Assembly: GCA_022823085.1 (NCBI GenBank)
Contig: JAJDXV010000072.1
Span: forward strand, 1-64,000
DNA length: 64,000 nt
Origin: Candidatus Poribacteria bacterium
GTDB taxonomy: Bacteria; Poribacteria; WGA-4E; WGA-3G
Direction of reading: 5' to 3'
Below the pieces are notes generated by a model. That model saw only the letters and a list, made by a program, of their open reading frames with translations. It did not search any database and was not told the DNA's origin. Below, piece by piece: positions 35,516-43,731 of the stretch; the stretch's first letter is position 1, and every line of letters begins with the position of its first letter. The translations under genes were made by a program, and so were the position numbers.

Positions 35516-35568
35516 ATAAATTCACCTTAAAATTATTTGTGGTGTTTACCCACAATTTTGGGTTAATG

Positions 35569-35706
35569 GATTTTAAACTTTCCTTTAACCAACAACTCGA
35601 CTCCGATACTTTGACTCAGGCACGAGTTGTTGGTTAAGGTTCAATCAGGTTTCTCGCGGTCAGGACATCGTTCTCTGTTGCCCGTCTCACCTTTGTTGCG
35701 ACTACT
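35569..35706 (-). repeat. Leader repeat copy with inserted hairpin
   Basis: This copy is about 90% identical to 36955-37091. On the minus strand it reads AGTCGCAACAAAGGTG, then GATTGAACC, then a hairpin with perfect 14-base arms (TAACCAACAACTCG and complement), then AAAGGAAAGTTTAAAA. It lies about 60 bases upstream of the tatT start rather than directly at it. Confidence 0.6.
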
Positions 35707-35735
35707 TAAACCCTGCGGGAAGTGTGTTTTGGACT

Positions 35736-35830
35736 TTAGAAGTTAGAAGTTATAAGTACGTGGTCGATTCACCTACCACCTCTTAACTTATAACTGTTAA
35801 CTGAAAGGTTGCGTAGCAACCGTACTGTTA
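35736..35830. repeat. Intergenic hairpin repeat with short-repeat arms
   Basis: The arms are built from TAGAAGTTATAAGT- and ACTTATAACTGTTAACTG-like units. The core contains GTGGTCGATTCACCTACCAC. The core also matches 37115-37226 in reverse orientation. No gene is present. Confidence 0.5.
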
Positions 35831-35844
35831 ACTGCGTACTCGCT

Positions 35845-36954
35845 CTAAGAAAATGGCAATTGTACGACTGTCGCGTCAACCCGTCCGTCCGATGTCTCAA
35901 TCTGGACGCGACTGCCGGGTTCTGTCACTGCAATACGGATGTATCCCAAAGCGATCTCTTTTGCGAGTGTCGGAGCGAAGGTGGCGCTGGTAACCCATCC
36001 GACCTCTTTATCGCCGTTGAAGATTGGTGCGTTTGGAGGCAGTTTGCAGTCGTCTTGTGATGTCGAACTCCCATCGATTTCCAGACCGCGTAACAAGCGA
36101 TTCGGGTGTCCACGATATTTCATCCGTGCGACGATCTCTTGTCCGATATAACATCCCTTTTCAAAATCGATGGCGTGTTCTAATTCCGCTTCGAGTGGGA
36201 TAACAGCATCGGTGAGTTCCGTCCCATATCTGGGGATACCCGCCTCAATCCGCAGGGATTCAACGGCGTTCCAGCCGATAGGTTGAACATCAAAATGTGA
36301 TCCTTCAGCCATCAATGCTGCCCAGAGGGGTTCCAACCCGTCGGCAGCGGTATAAAGCATATAGCCGGTTTCGCCCGTGCTATCTGTTCGGACACAGACG
36401 ATGGCATTTTTGAAAACTGCATCCGCTTCACGCTCGCGATTGTAGCGTTCCTGCAAATTAGCCACATCGCTGATACCGAGAACGGACTGCACAAGTTCAG
36501 ATGATTTAGGACCGTGGACAACAATCGCGCCGGTTTCAGCGGTTGCGTCAGAGAATTCGACATCATCAGCGATGATATACTTGTCCAACTCAGTGAAGAC
36601 GTTCTCTCTGGTCTCAGGTGCGGTGTCAATCGTGATTGCGTCCTCAAGGACATAGATGTTTAAATCGGCAATAATTTTGCCTCGGTGTGTTAAGAGTGTG
36701 GCGTAGGTGCCTTGACCTGCGGAAAGATTTTCAACATCGTTCGAGATGATGCGGTGCAGAAATTTTGCGCGATCATCGCCTCCTAACTGATGTCGGGTAC
36801 GGTAAGACACATCAGCAATACCGACACTGTTTCGGACAGCGTGATGTTCGGAAATAGGATCCGTGTAGTGAGCTGCGACGCTCCAACCTTGATGCTTTTC
36901 CGCGAAAGTCGCGCCGAGCTGCGCATGAATGTGATGAAGTGGTGTCGTTTTCAT
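35845..36954 (-). CDS. YgfZ/GcvT-like folate-binding protein
   Basis: The 369-residue protein has the GcvT/YgfZ aminomethyltransferase-like fold. The key YgfZ signature is KGCYIGQEIVARMKYRGH (about residues 252-269), whose Cys is conserved in proteins that use folate to maintain Fe-S enzymes. Other landmarks are VGIADVSYRTRHQL and FLHRIISNDVENL, shared with GcvT. It should be cytoplasmic. No glycine-cleavage partners (GcvH, GcvP) are adjacent, favouring the YgfZ-type role. The ATG at 36954 lies directly after a leader repeat with AAAGGAAAGTTT; the extension to 37002 is translated repeat. Confidence 0.85.
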   Translation of the reverse strand: MKTTPLHHIHAQLGATFAEKHQGWSVAAHYTDPISEHHAVRNSVGIADVSYRTRHQLGGDDRAKFLHRIISNDVENLSAGQGTYATLLTHRGKIIADLNIYVLEDAITIDTAPETRENVFTELDKYIIADDVEFSDATAETGAIVVHGPKSSELVQSVLGISDVANLQERYNREREADAVFKNAIVCVRTDSTGETGYMLYTAADGLEPLWAALMAEGSHFDVQPIGWNAVESLRIEAGIPRYGTELTDAVIPLEAELEHAIDFEKGCYIGQEIVARMKYRGHPNRLLRGLEIDGSSTSQDDCKLPPNAPIFNGDKEVGWVTSATFAPTLAKEIALGYIRIAVTEPGSRVQIETSDGRVDATVVQLPFS

Positions 36955-37091
36955 ATTTTTTAAACTTTCCTTTAACCAACAACTCGACTCCGATACTTTC
37001 ACTAAGGCACGAGTTGTTGGTTAAGGTTCAATCAGGGTTCCCGCGGTCAGGACGTCGTTCTCTGTTGTCCGTCGCGCCGTTGTTGCGACTC
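36955..37091 (-). repeat. Leader repeat ending at the ygfZ-like start codon
   Basis: This is a near-identical partner of 35569-35706, in the same orientation, so the two copies flank the ygfZ-like gene as direct repeats. It contains the same 14-base-arm hairpin. It ends AAAGGAAAGTTTAAAAAT followed by the ATG. Confidence 0.65.
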
Positions 37092-37114
37092 CTTAATCTT
37101 AGTAATACGCATCA

Positions 37115-37226
37115 GAAGCAGTTATAAGTACAGATTTCTACGAAATCCTTTAAGTTAATAGTTATAAGTTAAGAGGTGGTAGGTAAATCAACCACGTACT
37201 TATAACTTATAACTTATAACTTATAC
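37115..37226. repeat. Intergenic hairpin repeat with tandem TTATAAC units
   Basis: The right arm is a run of ACTTATA units (about 37195-37222), complementary to AGTTATAAGT-type sequence on the left. The core AGGTGGTAGGTAAATCAACCAC is shared, inverted, with 35736-35830. It ends at the 3' end of the large Omp85 fusion gene. Confidence 0.5.
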
Positions 37227-37229
37227 CCC

Positions 37230-40200
37230 CTAAAAGATACGGTCAAAACGTAAAGCGAGTATCGGGTTTCGTAATGAGAACGATGAATCAAGTACCTCTG
37301 AGACTTCAACAGCAAGACTCCACGGCTTCATGTTTCCAAACGGATCTATGAAGATGGAGCCTCCGATCCCAACTGAAGTTTTAAGCCGTTCCGTGAAGGC
37401 ATCCGAATTAGCAAAAGGTGCGTCCCCGTGCCACCAGACGCTGCCCGTTTCAAGAAAGCAGCTGAGTGTCCAACCGAATACGTTCCGGGAGTCCTTGTCG
37501 ATTATCTCATTGATGAGCCGATATTCGAGGTTGAGCAGGAGTCGATTATCTCCTGCGAATCTGTTGAAATTATAGCCACGCAAGGTATTCCCACCCCCAA
37601 GATGAAGGAGCCGTTGTCTCGGTAATGGTGCGTCAGAGAAATCACCCGACACTCTAACGTTCAGTTGGTGTGGGCCGGATAGAGACGTGTAGCGCGCGAT
37701 TTCAAATCGGTAGAAATTGAAGTCGAAATCACCGCCGAGATATTGCCCCGTCATCTCAACGGCAAACTGTCCGCGCCATCCACGGCGGGTGCGTTCATTC
37801 GCAGAAAACAGCGTATGGAAATTCTGTATGCTCGTTGATCTGTGGTCACGGGTATCAAACGCGAGAACGAGAGCGATATTTCTTAATTGCCCACGTTCAA
37901 TCCGAGCGTTGCCTCGCTTGCGTCGGTAGCGGTTTAAGTAGCTCCAATCCGTTGATTTAGAGAGGTTGTCGTGATTTTCGCCTGTCATTTCGAGTCTGAG
38001 ATAACTCCATTCTGACGGTGCGTAGATTATCCAGCCCTGAGAGCCGAAACGTTCATAATAATCTTGAAGGGCGGAACCGTAATAGGAGGCACTCAGGGTA
38101 GCATCACCATGATGTAGATAGGTATTAGAGCTGACATCGGTAAGTTTATAGAGACTTGCACCGAGTTTAAGGGGTTGCCGTTTAAAGAACCCTTTCTCAA
38201 GACCTACGTGATAGTTCCATATCTTGCTGGAGAATCCGTAGCTGAGGGACCCCAACACCTGCTCTGTGCCCGTGAATTGCGTTGTCAGGGTTCCGCCGCC
38301 CCCCAGCATTAGCCCGTGAACACGGTTGAATTGAATAATCGGGAAAACGCCGGGTTTGGCGATCGGTTGTTCTTCAATTTCGACGATCATAACATTTTTA
38401 CCACCTTCGCGTTGGACTCGCCATCCGCGAATCGACTTAAAGTGCTCACTGTTTTCACGGAGTTCCCTCCGCATCCGGTTTACCTTTGATTGTCCGAGCG
38501 TCCGATGGTAAATTTCAGGGGCTTTCGATCCCAGTTTCTCATCCGAATCTTGGGTTTTCAGGTCAAGAGCCGACAAGAGTTCTGCCCTCGAAATCCGGCT
38601 GTTTCCCGTAAACCGAATTTCGTGTAAAGTGCCTTCGTTGATATTAAATTCGAGGGCATCGTTGATGACTTGGTGCTTAACAGTCGCGAATTCATATCCA
38701 CGATTTGAATAGAAATCGGCGATGAGCCGCTGCTTAAGCGTCGTCGCTGCAACAGCGATATAACCCGGATTGAGTTGAAACCACTCTTTGATAAGGTATG
38801 TTGGAAAACTTCTATTGCCGTTAATTCTAATCTGTTGCGCAGAGATGACAGGGGCTTCTGTAACTCGGATGTGGACACTGAAAACCGGTGGACTTTCTTG
38901 ATTTTCAACAGGAAGTTGTTCTTGCCTTGTCTCGAGACGAACATCTTGAAACCAGTCGTGGTTCCGTAATTCTGCGATGAGCCATGCGAGCTGCGAACCC
39001 GTGGCAATACTGTCGGCTTGAATAGGAATGTTCTGCAAGATAGCCTCTGTTGTGATTTTCGTATTCCCTTCAATCTCGATCGCGGAAACGAGGAATTGCG
39101 GCTCTGCCGTGAAGGTTTCAGAGGATTCGGATGGCACCGTTACGAAGTCCAATAGCCCCATCGCTGGTGCGGAACGTTCAGAGAGCGCGCCGACATACTG
39201 TTGTGGTGCATGGAACCACCACGGATGCGCTGTATCGTAAGTTGGTAGCCAATAACTATATTCTCTCTGTGTGGTAAGGGCAAGGTCTTCCGCGTTCCGG
39301 GTGTCCATGTATGCTTTGCGCTGAATGTTAAAAAGCCACCTATTTTCTGCCGTGGATCCGTCTTGCAAGTCTAAGCCAGCCGGTTTCTCCAACATTTCAC
39401 GAGGGATGGCGATTTCGACGCTCCAAAAGGTCGTGTTAATCTCGGTGGCGACCTTTGCGTTTGAGTTCCAATCGCTATCTGCGTCAAAATCTGTTTTCAT
39501 GGTATCTTGACTAAGTGTCGGTTGAACATCCTGCGGGGCAAATCGGAAATAGGGTGTTCCAGGCAGATTAACCTGTTGATCAAAGAGCGCGCCAATAGGA
39601 TTAATAACGAAATGATAATAGGTATCGGTCTTCAGGTTCGGATCCATCAGGATTTCAATGCATTCATCTTCCCAAATCGGAGAGTCGTTTTGTGTCTGTG
39701 AGATGTGTGGGATTTGCGCTTCCGAGATATATGCTTTTACACCGATATAGAGGTGTTCGGAGTCCCACAACAAAGCGGTCTGCGTCGGGTTCTGCGGTTC
39801 ACCAGTGCCATCCACATTCTGAAAGGGTGAGAGTGTGCTTGCACGCTGCCACGCTATTTCAGAGATATTGCCATCAATTACAGGGGGTTGTGTTGTCTCC
39901 AGTACGGTTTGCGAAAAATCTGCAAGGGCATCTGACGAAAGGTCCGGGGATCCGTCCGCTGCCCCCGATGCCCTTGGTAGAACCGAGATCGTATCGGTCG
40001 CTTTCAAGCGAAATAGCGGACCGCCACCGTTAATCATGGCTACGGATGTAGCATCATCAACTTGTGCGGGTAGATTGATAACAGTCTGCTGTTTTTCACT
40101 TTTAAGTTCAGCATCGACAGCGTAATCTTCAGGCAATTCTAATCGGATACGACCCCCGTGTGCGGTCAAATCCATCGGTGCTGCAACGGTATCAAGTATA

Positions 40201-40916
40201 ATCAATCCGATTGAACCGTTTTGTGTGAGTAGTTTGTTCTGTCCCTGCGTTAGCAAAATTTTTCCGCCGATATTCCCTTTTTTTGCAGAGATATCGTAGT
40301 TTCCTAAAGTTTCATGTAACTGAATGCTTCCTGTATCTGTCGTAACTTCTATGTTCCCTCGAATCCGTTTCAGGCGTATATTACCTGTTTTGTTTTCGAT
40401 ATTAAGGGCGACATCTGCCGGGGTGTTAATCGTCCATTTCAGTTGAACTTGATCGTTAAGTTTCGCTTGCTGGTCCGGTAAATTGGCGAGCGGATTCGGT
40501 TTTGCATCAGGCGTATCGTCTGTTGGCAATTGGACACCTAACTGGAGTGTGCCGTCGCTGCGTGTTTCTGTTATGGAGATGTTATCAAGGTATGCACGCA
40601 TCAGTGTGTCGAGTTGGGTGTTTGTTGCTTGCATCTGCTTGTCGAGTTTGATACTGACAGCATTGTTCTCAGTAGCGATTATTTCAATGTCACTGGGGAC
40701 CTCCAGATGCAGCTTAATTTGGTAAATATCTTCAAAATTGACGGTTTTCTCCGATGTTGTCTGTAGCGTTACTGACTGCTTCTGCGCTGGAATCGGTGTC
40801 TTCGGTGTGTCTTGGGAATTGGCAGCTTCTACAGTTAAGATGAATAGGTTAAGGGCAATCGTAAACGCAGCCAATAGATATAAAGAAATGATAGGTGAAC
40901 GACGTATAGGTAACAT
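37230..40916 (-). CDS. DUF4097-CBM9-POTRA-Omp85 fusion outer-membrane protein
   Basis: This 1228-residue protein combines four regions. An N-terminal signal (SLYLLAAFTIALNLFILTVEA) is followed by a DUF4097-like solenoid (about 45-315; NIENKTGNIRLKRIRGNIEV). Next comes a CBM9/DOMON-like domain (about 345-575; VIDGNISEIAWQRA, ALLWDSEHLYIGVKAYI, WEDECIEILMDP). Three POTRA-like units follow (about 608-850; AIEIEGNTKITTEAIL, QIRINGNRSFPTYLI, EIRFTGNSRISRAEL), then a C-terminal Omp85 barrel (about 855-1228) with the L6 motif TLRGYN near 1110 and a final Phe. The periplasmic part is far longer than in BamA. It might thread or assemble surface proteins or bind sugars at the cell surface; function is inferred. 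The ATG at 40916 lies about 85 bases downstream of a sigma70 promoter. Confidence 0.88.
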   Translation of the reverse strand: MLPIRRSPIISLYLLAAFTIALNLFILTVEAANSQDTPKTPIPAQKQSVTLQTTSEKTVNFEDIYQIKLHLEVPSDIEIIATENNAVSIKLDKQMQATNTQLDTLMRAYLDNISITETRSDGTLQLGVQLPTDDTPDAKPNPLANLPDQQAKLNDQVQLKWTINTPADVALNIENKTGNIRLKRIRGNIEVTTDTGSIQLHETLGNYDISAKKGNIGGKILLTQGQNKLLTQNGSIGLIILDTVAAPMDLTAHGGRIRLELPEDYAVDAELKSEKQQTVINLPAQVDDATSVAMINGGGPLFRLKATDTISVLPRASGAADGSPDLSSDALADFSQTVLETTQPPVIDGNISEIAWQRASTLSPFQNVDGTGEPQNPTQTALLWDSEHLYIGVKAYISEAQIPHISQTQNDSPIWEDECIEILMDPNLKTDTYYHFVINPIGALFDQQVNLPGTPYFRFAPQDVQPTLSQDTMKTDFDADSDWNSNAKVATEINTTFWSVEIAIPREMLEKPAGLDLQDGSTAENRWLFNIQRKAYMDTRNAEDLALTTQREYSYWLPTYDTAHPWWFHAPQQYVGALSERSAPAMGLLDFVTVPSESSETFTAEPQFLVSAIEIEGNTKITTEAILQNIPIQADSIATGSQLAWLIAELRNHDWFQDVRLETRQEQLPVENQESPPVFSVHIRVTEAPVISAQQIRINGNRSFPTYLIKEWFQLNPGYIAVAATTLKQRLIADFYSNRGYEFATVKHQVINDALEFNINEGTLHEIRFTGNSRISRAELLSALDLKTQDSDEKLGSKAPEIYHRTLGQSKVNRMRRELRENSEHFKSIRGWRVQREGGKNVMIVEIEEQPIAKPGVFPIIQFNRVHGLMLGGGGTLTTQFTGTEQVLGSLSYGFSSKIWNYHVGLEKGFFKRQPLKLGASLYKLTDVSSNTYLHHGDATLSASYYGSALQDYYERFGSQGWIIYAPSEWSYLRLEMTGENHDNLSKSTDWSYLNRYRRKRGNARIERGQLRNIALVLAFDTRDHRSTSIQNFHTLFSANERTRRGWRGQFAVEMTGQYLGGDFDFNFYRFEIARYTSLSGPHQLNVRVSGDFSDAPLPRQRLLHLGGGNTLRGYNFNRFAGDNRLLLNLEYRLINEIIDKDSRNVFGWTLSCFLETGSVWWHGDAPFANSDAFTERLKTSVGIGGSIFIDPFGNMKPWSLAVEVSEVLDSSFSLRNPILALRFDRIF

Positions 40917-41000
40917 TTCAGGGTATCCGTTTTATTCGGTATGTATGGGACTGCAAAATGGAGATGAAGATTTTATACAGAATTCCTTGACACATTTTAA

Positions 41001-41030
41001 ATAATACTTTATACTTATTAGAAATGTCAA
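41001..41030 (-). promoter_or_regulatory. Sigma70 promoter for the large Omp85 fusion gene
   Basis: On the minus strand TTGACA (41025-41030) and TATTAT (41001-41006) are 18 bases apart, upstream of the start at 40916. Confidence 0.6.
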
Positions 41031-41138
41031 GCAGTTTTTTCGTACCCTTTACCGCGATTAGAGCGTTTTTATTGAATTAAGACGATGACGATAAAAACAG
41101 AGAAGTGGAGTCGGGATGCTGCGCAGAGGAGAAAAAAG

Positions 41139-42191
41139 ATGAGTGAATCTTTTGAAGGAGCGACAGAGTATGCGTTCTCCTTCGGACCTTGGAATATACA
41201 CGAAGGATCAGACCCCTTTGGTCCCGCCGTTCGGGAATCATATAGTTTTGATGAGAAGGTCGGATTTTACCGGGATCTCGGTTTCGTTGGTATACAGTTT
41301 CATGATGATGACATTGTGCCTGATATCGATGGCAAAACACATTCACAATTGATGGCGCGAACCAAAACCGTAAAAGCGCAACTTGACGATCACGGTTTAA
41401 CGGCGGAGGTGGTAGCCCCGCGTCTCTGGGAATCACCAGAAACGATTGACGGTGCTTACACGTCGAATTCTCCGAAAGAACGGCAGTATGCGTTGGATCG
41501 TTCAAAACGGTGTGTGGATATTGCCAATGAAATCGGGTGTAGAAACCTTGTGCTGTGGCTCGCGCGTGAAGGCACTTACATCCGCGAAACGAAATCATCA
41601 GCAGATGCGGTTGGACAGATCCTTGATGCGATCAATGTGTTGCTTGAATACGACTCGGAAATCCGTATTCTGATTGAGCCGAAACCGAATGAACCGATGG
41701 ACATTGCGTACATTCCGACGATTGGACATGCGATTGGGTTGGCTTATGCGAGCGATGCACCGGAACGGGTGGGTGGATTAATTGAGAGTGCGCACGCGAT
41801 TCTCGCAGGTTTAGAACCGTCGGATGAAATGGGGTACGCACTGTATCATAAGAAACTTTGGAGTGTCCATCTCAACGACCAGAACGGACTTAAATTCGAC
41901 CAAGATAAGGCGTTCGGCTCTGTTAATTTACGTCGGGCATTTAATCAGGTCCGGGTACTTGAAGAGAACGGATACGGTAGAAATGGCGAGTTCGTCGGAT
42001 TAGATGTGAAAGTGATGCGAACGCAGCCCCGTGAAATTTCCACAAAACACCTATTGAGTAGTCGCCGAACGTTCCTTAACTTGCTTGAGAAGGTACGGAC
42101 GTTTGATAAAAAAGTTGAACAGGAGTTTATCGCTGCCCGAGACTATGAAGGCTTGGATTTCTATATCCTTGAACACCTTCTTGATATGTAA
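41139..42191 (+). CDS. Xylose isomerase-family protein
   Basis: The 350-residue TIM-barrel protein follows the actinobacterial-type xylose isomerase closely. It opens with SFGPWNIHEGSDPFGPAVR and FHDDDIVPDID (catalytic-type H55). It then has IEPKPNEP (E180, K182), IESAH (E216, H219) and VHLNDQNGLKFDQDKAFG (D247, D254, D256), and a later LDVKVMRT Asp. All metal ligands and the catalytic Lys appear present. It would interconvert an aldose and ketose in the cytoplasm. It is not near xylulokinase or transport genes, so the true sugar is open. It is about 40 residues shorter than typical XylA. The ATG at 41139 follows AGGAGAAAAAAG. Confidence 0.85.
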   Translation: MSESFEGATEYAFSFGPWNIHEGSDPFGPAVRESYSFDEKVGFYRDLGFVGIQFHDDDIVPDIDGKTHSQLMARTKTVKAQLDDHGLTAEVVAPRLWESPETIDGAYTSNSPKERQYALDRSKRCVDIANEIGCRNLVLWLAREGTYIRETKSSADAVGQILDAINVLLEYDSEIRILIEPKPNEPMDIAYIPTIGHAIGLAYASDAPERVGGLIESAHAILAGLEPSDEMGYALYHKKLWSVHLNDQNGLKFDQDKAFGSVNLRRAFNQVRVLEENGYGRNGEFVGLDVKVMRTQPREISTKHLLSSRRTFLNLLEKVRTFDKKVEQEFIAARDYEGLDFYILEHLLDM

Positions 42192-42274
42192 TATCTGTTG
42201 ACGTGCTCGGTTTTTCGTGGGGGGTGCGTCAATTCAATGGAGTTTAATTTAGGCAGCAGAGGATATAAATAGAA

Positions 42275-42925
42275 ATGACAACGGATAAGAATCCCCTACA
42301 CGAGGTCATTGGTCCCCGTTATCACGCAGTGATGCTTGTCGGTCCGCCCGGTGTAGGTAAAGGAACACAGGGAAAAATGCTGGCACAGATCCCCGGCATC
42401 TTCCATATCTCAAGTGGAGATATGTTCCGAGAACTTGATGCGAATTCCAAATACGGTCAAATTTTCCAAGAATACGCGCGCGTCGGCAAATTAGTCCCTG
42501 ATGAGATCACGGTCGAAATTTGGCAGCATTACATGGAGACGAAGGTGCGCGAAGGGGTTTACGCGCCTGAATGCGACCTGCTCATTCTTGACGGTATTCC
42601 ACGGAACATTACACAAGCGAAGTTGATAACACCCTATATAGAGGTTTTTAAAATCATCTATATGATTTGTGAGGACCGGGAAGTGATGTTCAAACGGATC
42701 CGGGGACGCTCCCTCAAAGAGAACCGGATTGATGATTCGGAAGAACTCGTGGTGCGTTACCGATGGGACGTTTACAAACGTGAAACGGAACCCTTGATTG
42801 ATCACTACCCGCAAGAGCTTATTCGGCTCATTGATGCGGACAACATCGCATCGGATGTGCTTCATCAAATACTCTCCGCCATTGTGCCTATTCAGAAGAA
42901 GTATTTCAAGCCGCCGTTGATGTAG
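42275..42925 (+). CDS. Adenylate kinase-like nucleoside monophosphate kinase
   Basis: The 216-residue protein has the P-loop GPPGVGKGTQ (residues 23-32), an NMP-binding segment (HISSGDMFREL) and the conserved LILDGIPRN. The lid is short (RGRSLKENRIDDSEELVVRYRWDVYKRET) without zinc cysteines. It phosphorylates a nucleoside monophosphate, probably AMP, with ATP. It has an extra ~18 residues before the P-loop strand. It is not beside secY as standard adk genes often are, so it may be a second, specialised copy. The ATG at 42275 lacks a strong ribosome site. Confidence 0.82.
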   Translation: MTTDKNPLHEVIGPRYHAVMLVGPPGVGKGTQGKMLAQIPGIFHISSGDMFRELDANSKYGQIFQEYARVGKLVPDEITVEIWQHYMETKVREGVYAPECDLLILDGIPRNITQAKLITPYIEVFKIIYMICEDREVMFKRIRGRSLKENRIDDSEELVVRYRWDVYKRETEPLIDHYPQELIRLIDADNIASDVLHQILSAIVPIQKKYFKPPLM

Positions 42926-43074
42926 ATATTGTGCAAATTATATCAAAATTTTCGGACTGGAAATCTCGCTCTTTAGAGTAGGGAGGACAGTCCGTTTTTC
43001 TTTGTTATCACCAATTGGATTTGTTAAGGATTTACAATCTGCTGTTGCTTCAGCTATATTTTTTTCTTTTTCCT

Positions 43075-43103
43075 TGACAAATTGTATGAAAACTGCTACA
43101 ATA
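43075..43103 (+). promoter_or_regulatory. Sigma70 promoter
   Basis: TTGACA (43075-43080) and TACAAT (43098-43103) are separated by 17 bases. This is a near-perfect promoter upstream of the small membrane protein gene. The 150 bases before it hold no gene. Confidence 0.65.
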
Positions 43104-43207
43104 TTGGTGTCGCGTTGGTAGGTATATTGAGTGTAGCCACTCGGCAAGGGGGCTGCTTTCCACTTGATAGGGGATAAAAGCGTGAACATGAGAGCGAGCA
43201 GATAGTT

Positions 43208-43672
43208 TTGGGAAACAATCGAGAAAGCGAACAGAACAGATATTCACTATTCACAGTCCGAGACGCTGAGAATGCCATGACAGCGTTCACGATCTTTGCA
43301 ATTGCGATCATTTTTGGCATTTTCTTTCATGCACTTATTCTTATTATTGAGCATAAACTCCTTATCACGCTTAATAGCCTCGTGGGTTCACTATCTGCTG
43401 TCGTAGGCAATGTTTCAAATGTTCTGTCTGCATCAACATTGCTAACTATTTTACTTGAAGGAGCTGATATTATGTTTTTCCGTCGCACTCGTGAAGAGCG
43501 TGCTAAACTGAAGCAAGAAAGACGTGAGTTAGAAGAACTCAAAAAAGAGATACAGGACCTTCAAAGCACAACTCAAAAAAATCCTTCAGTATCCGAACCG
43601 GTGAATGTTAAGGCAAATACTAAAGTGTCCAAACAGCCTGCGAAACCTGAAAACACAAAGCCTAATAAATAG
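43208..43672 (+). CDS. Small membrane/coiled-coil protein of unknown function
   Basis: The open frame gives up to 154 residues: a short polar start, a hydrophobic helix (FTIFAIAIIFGIFFHALILII), a second apolar segment, then a charged coiled coil (REERAKLKQERRELEELKKEI) and a Lys/Pro-rich tail. The start is uncertain. A TTG at 43208, an ATG at 43277, or the ATG at 43472 are possible. The last has the best ribosome site (GAAGGAG) and would leave only the 67-residue coiled-coil tail. The promoter at 43075 fits any of them. I do not recognise the family. Confidence 0.5.
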   Translation: MGNNRESEQNRYSLFTVRDAENAMTAFTIFAIAIIFGIFFHALILIIEHKLLITLNSLVGSLSAVVGNVSNVLSASTLLTILLEGADIMFFRRTREERAKLKQERRELEELKKEIQDLQSTTQKNPSVSEPVNVKANTKVSKQPAKPENTKPNK

Positions 43673-43731
43673 CAATATAATTTCAGCACAGACTTGCCTA
43701 ACAGAAAAATAAAAAACGCATTTTTTACTTT

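Noticed and set aside
40917..40975. A possible third ECF-type motif before the large Omp85 fusion gene (TCTCCATTTT then AATAAAAC)
   Set aside because: The spacing differs by about three bases from the other sites and the blocks match only partly. A good sigma70 promoter already lies at 41001-41030.
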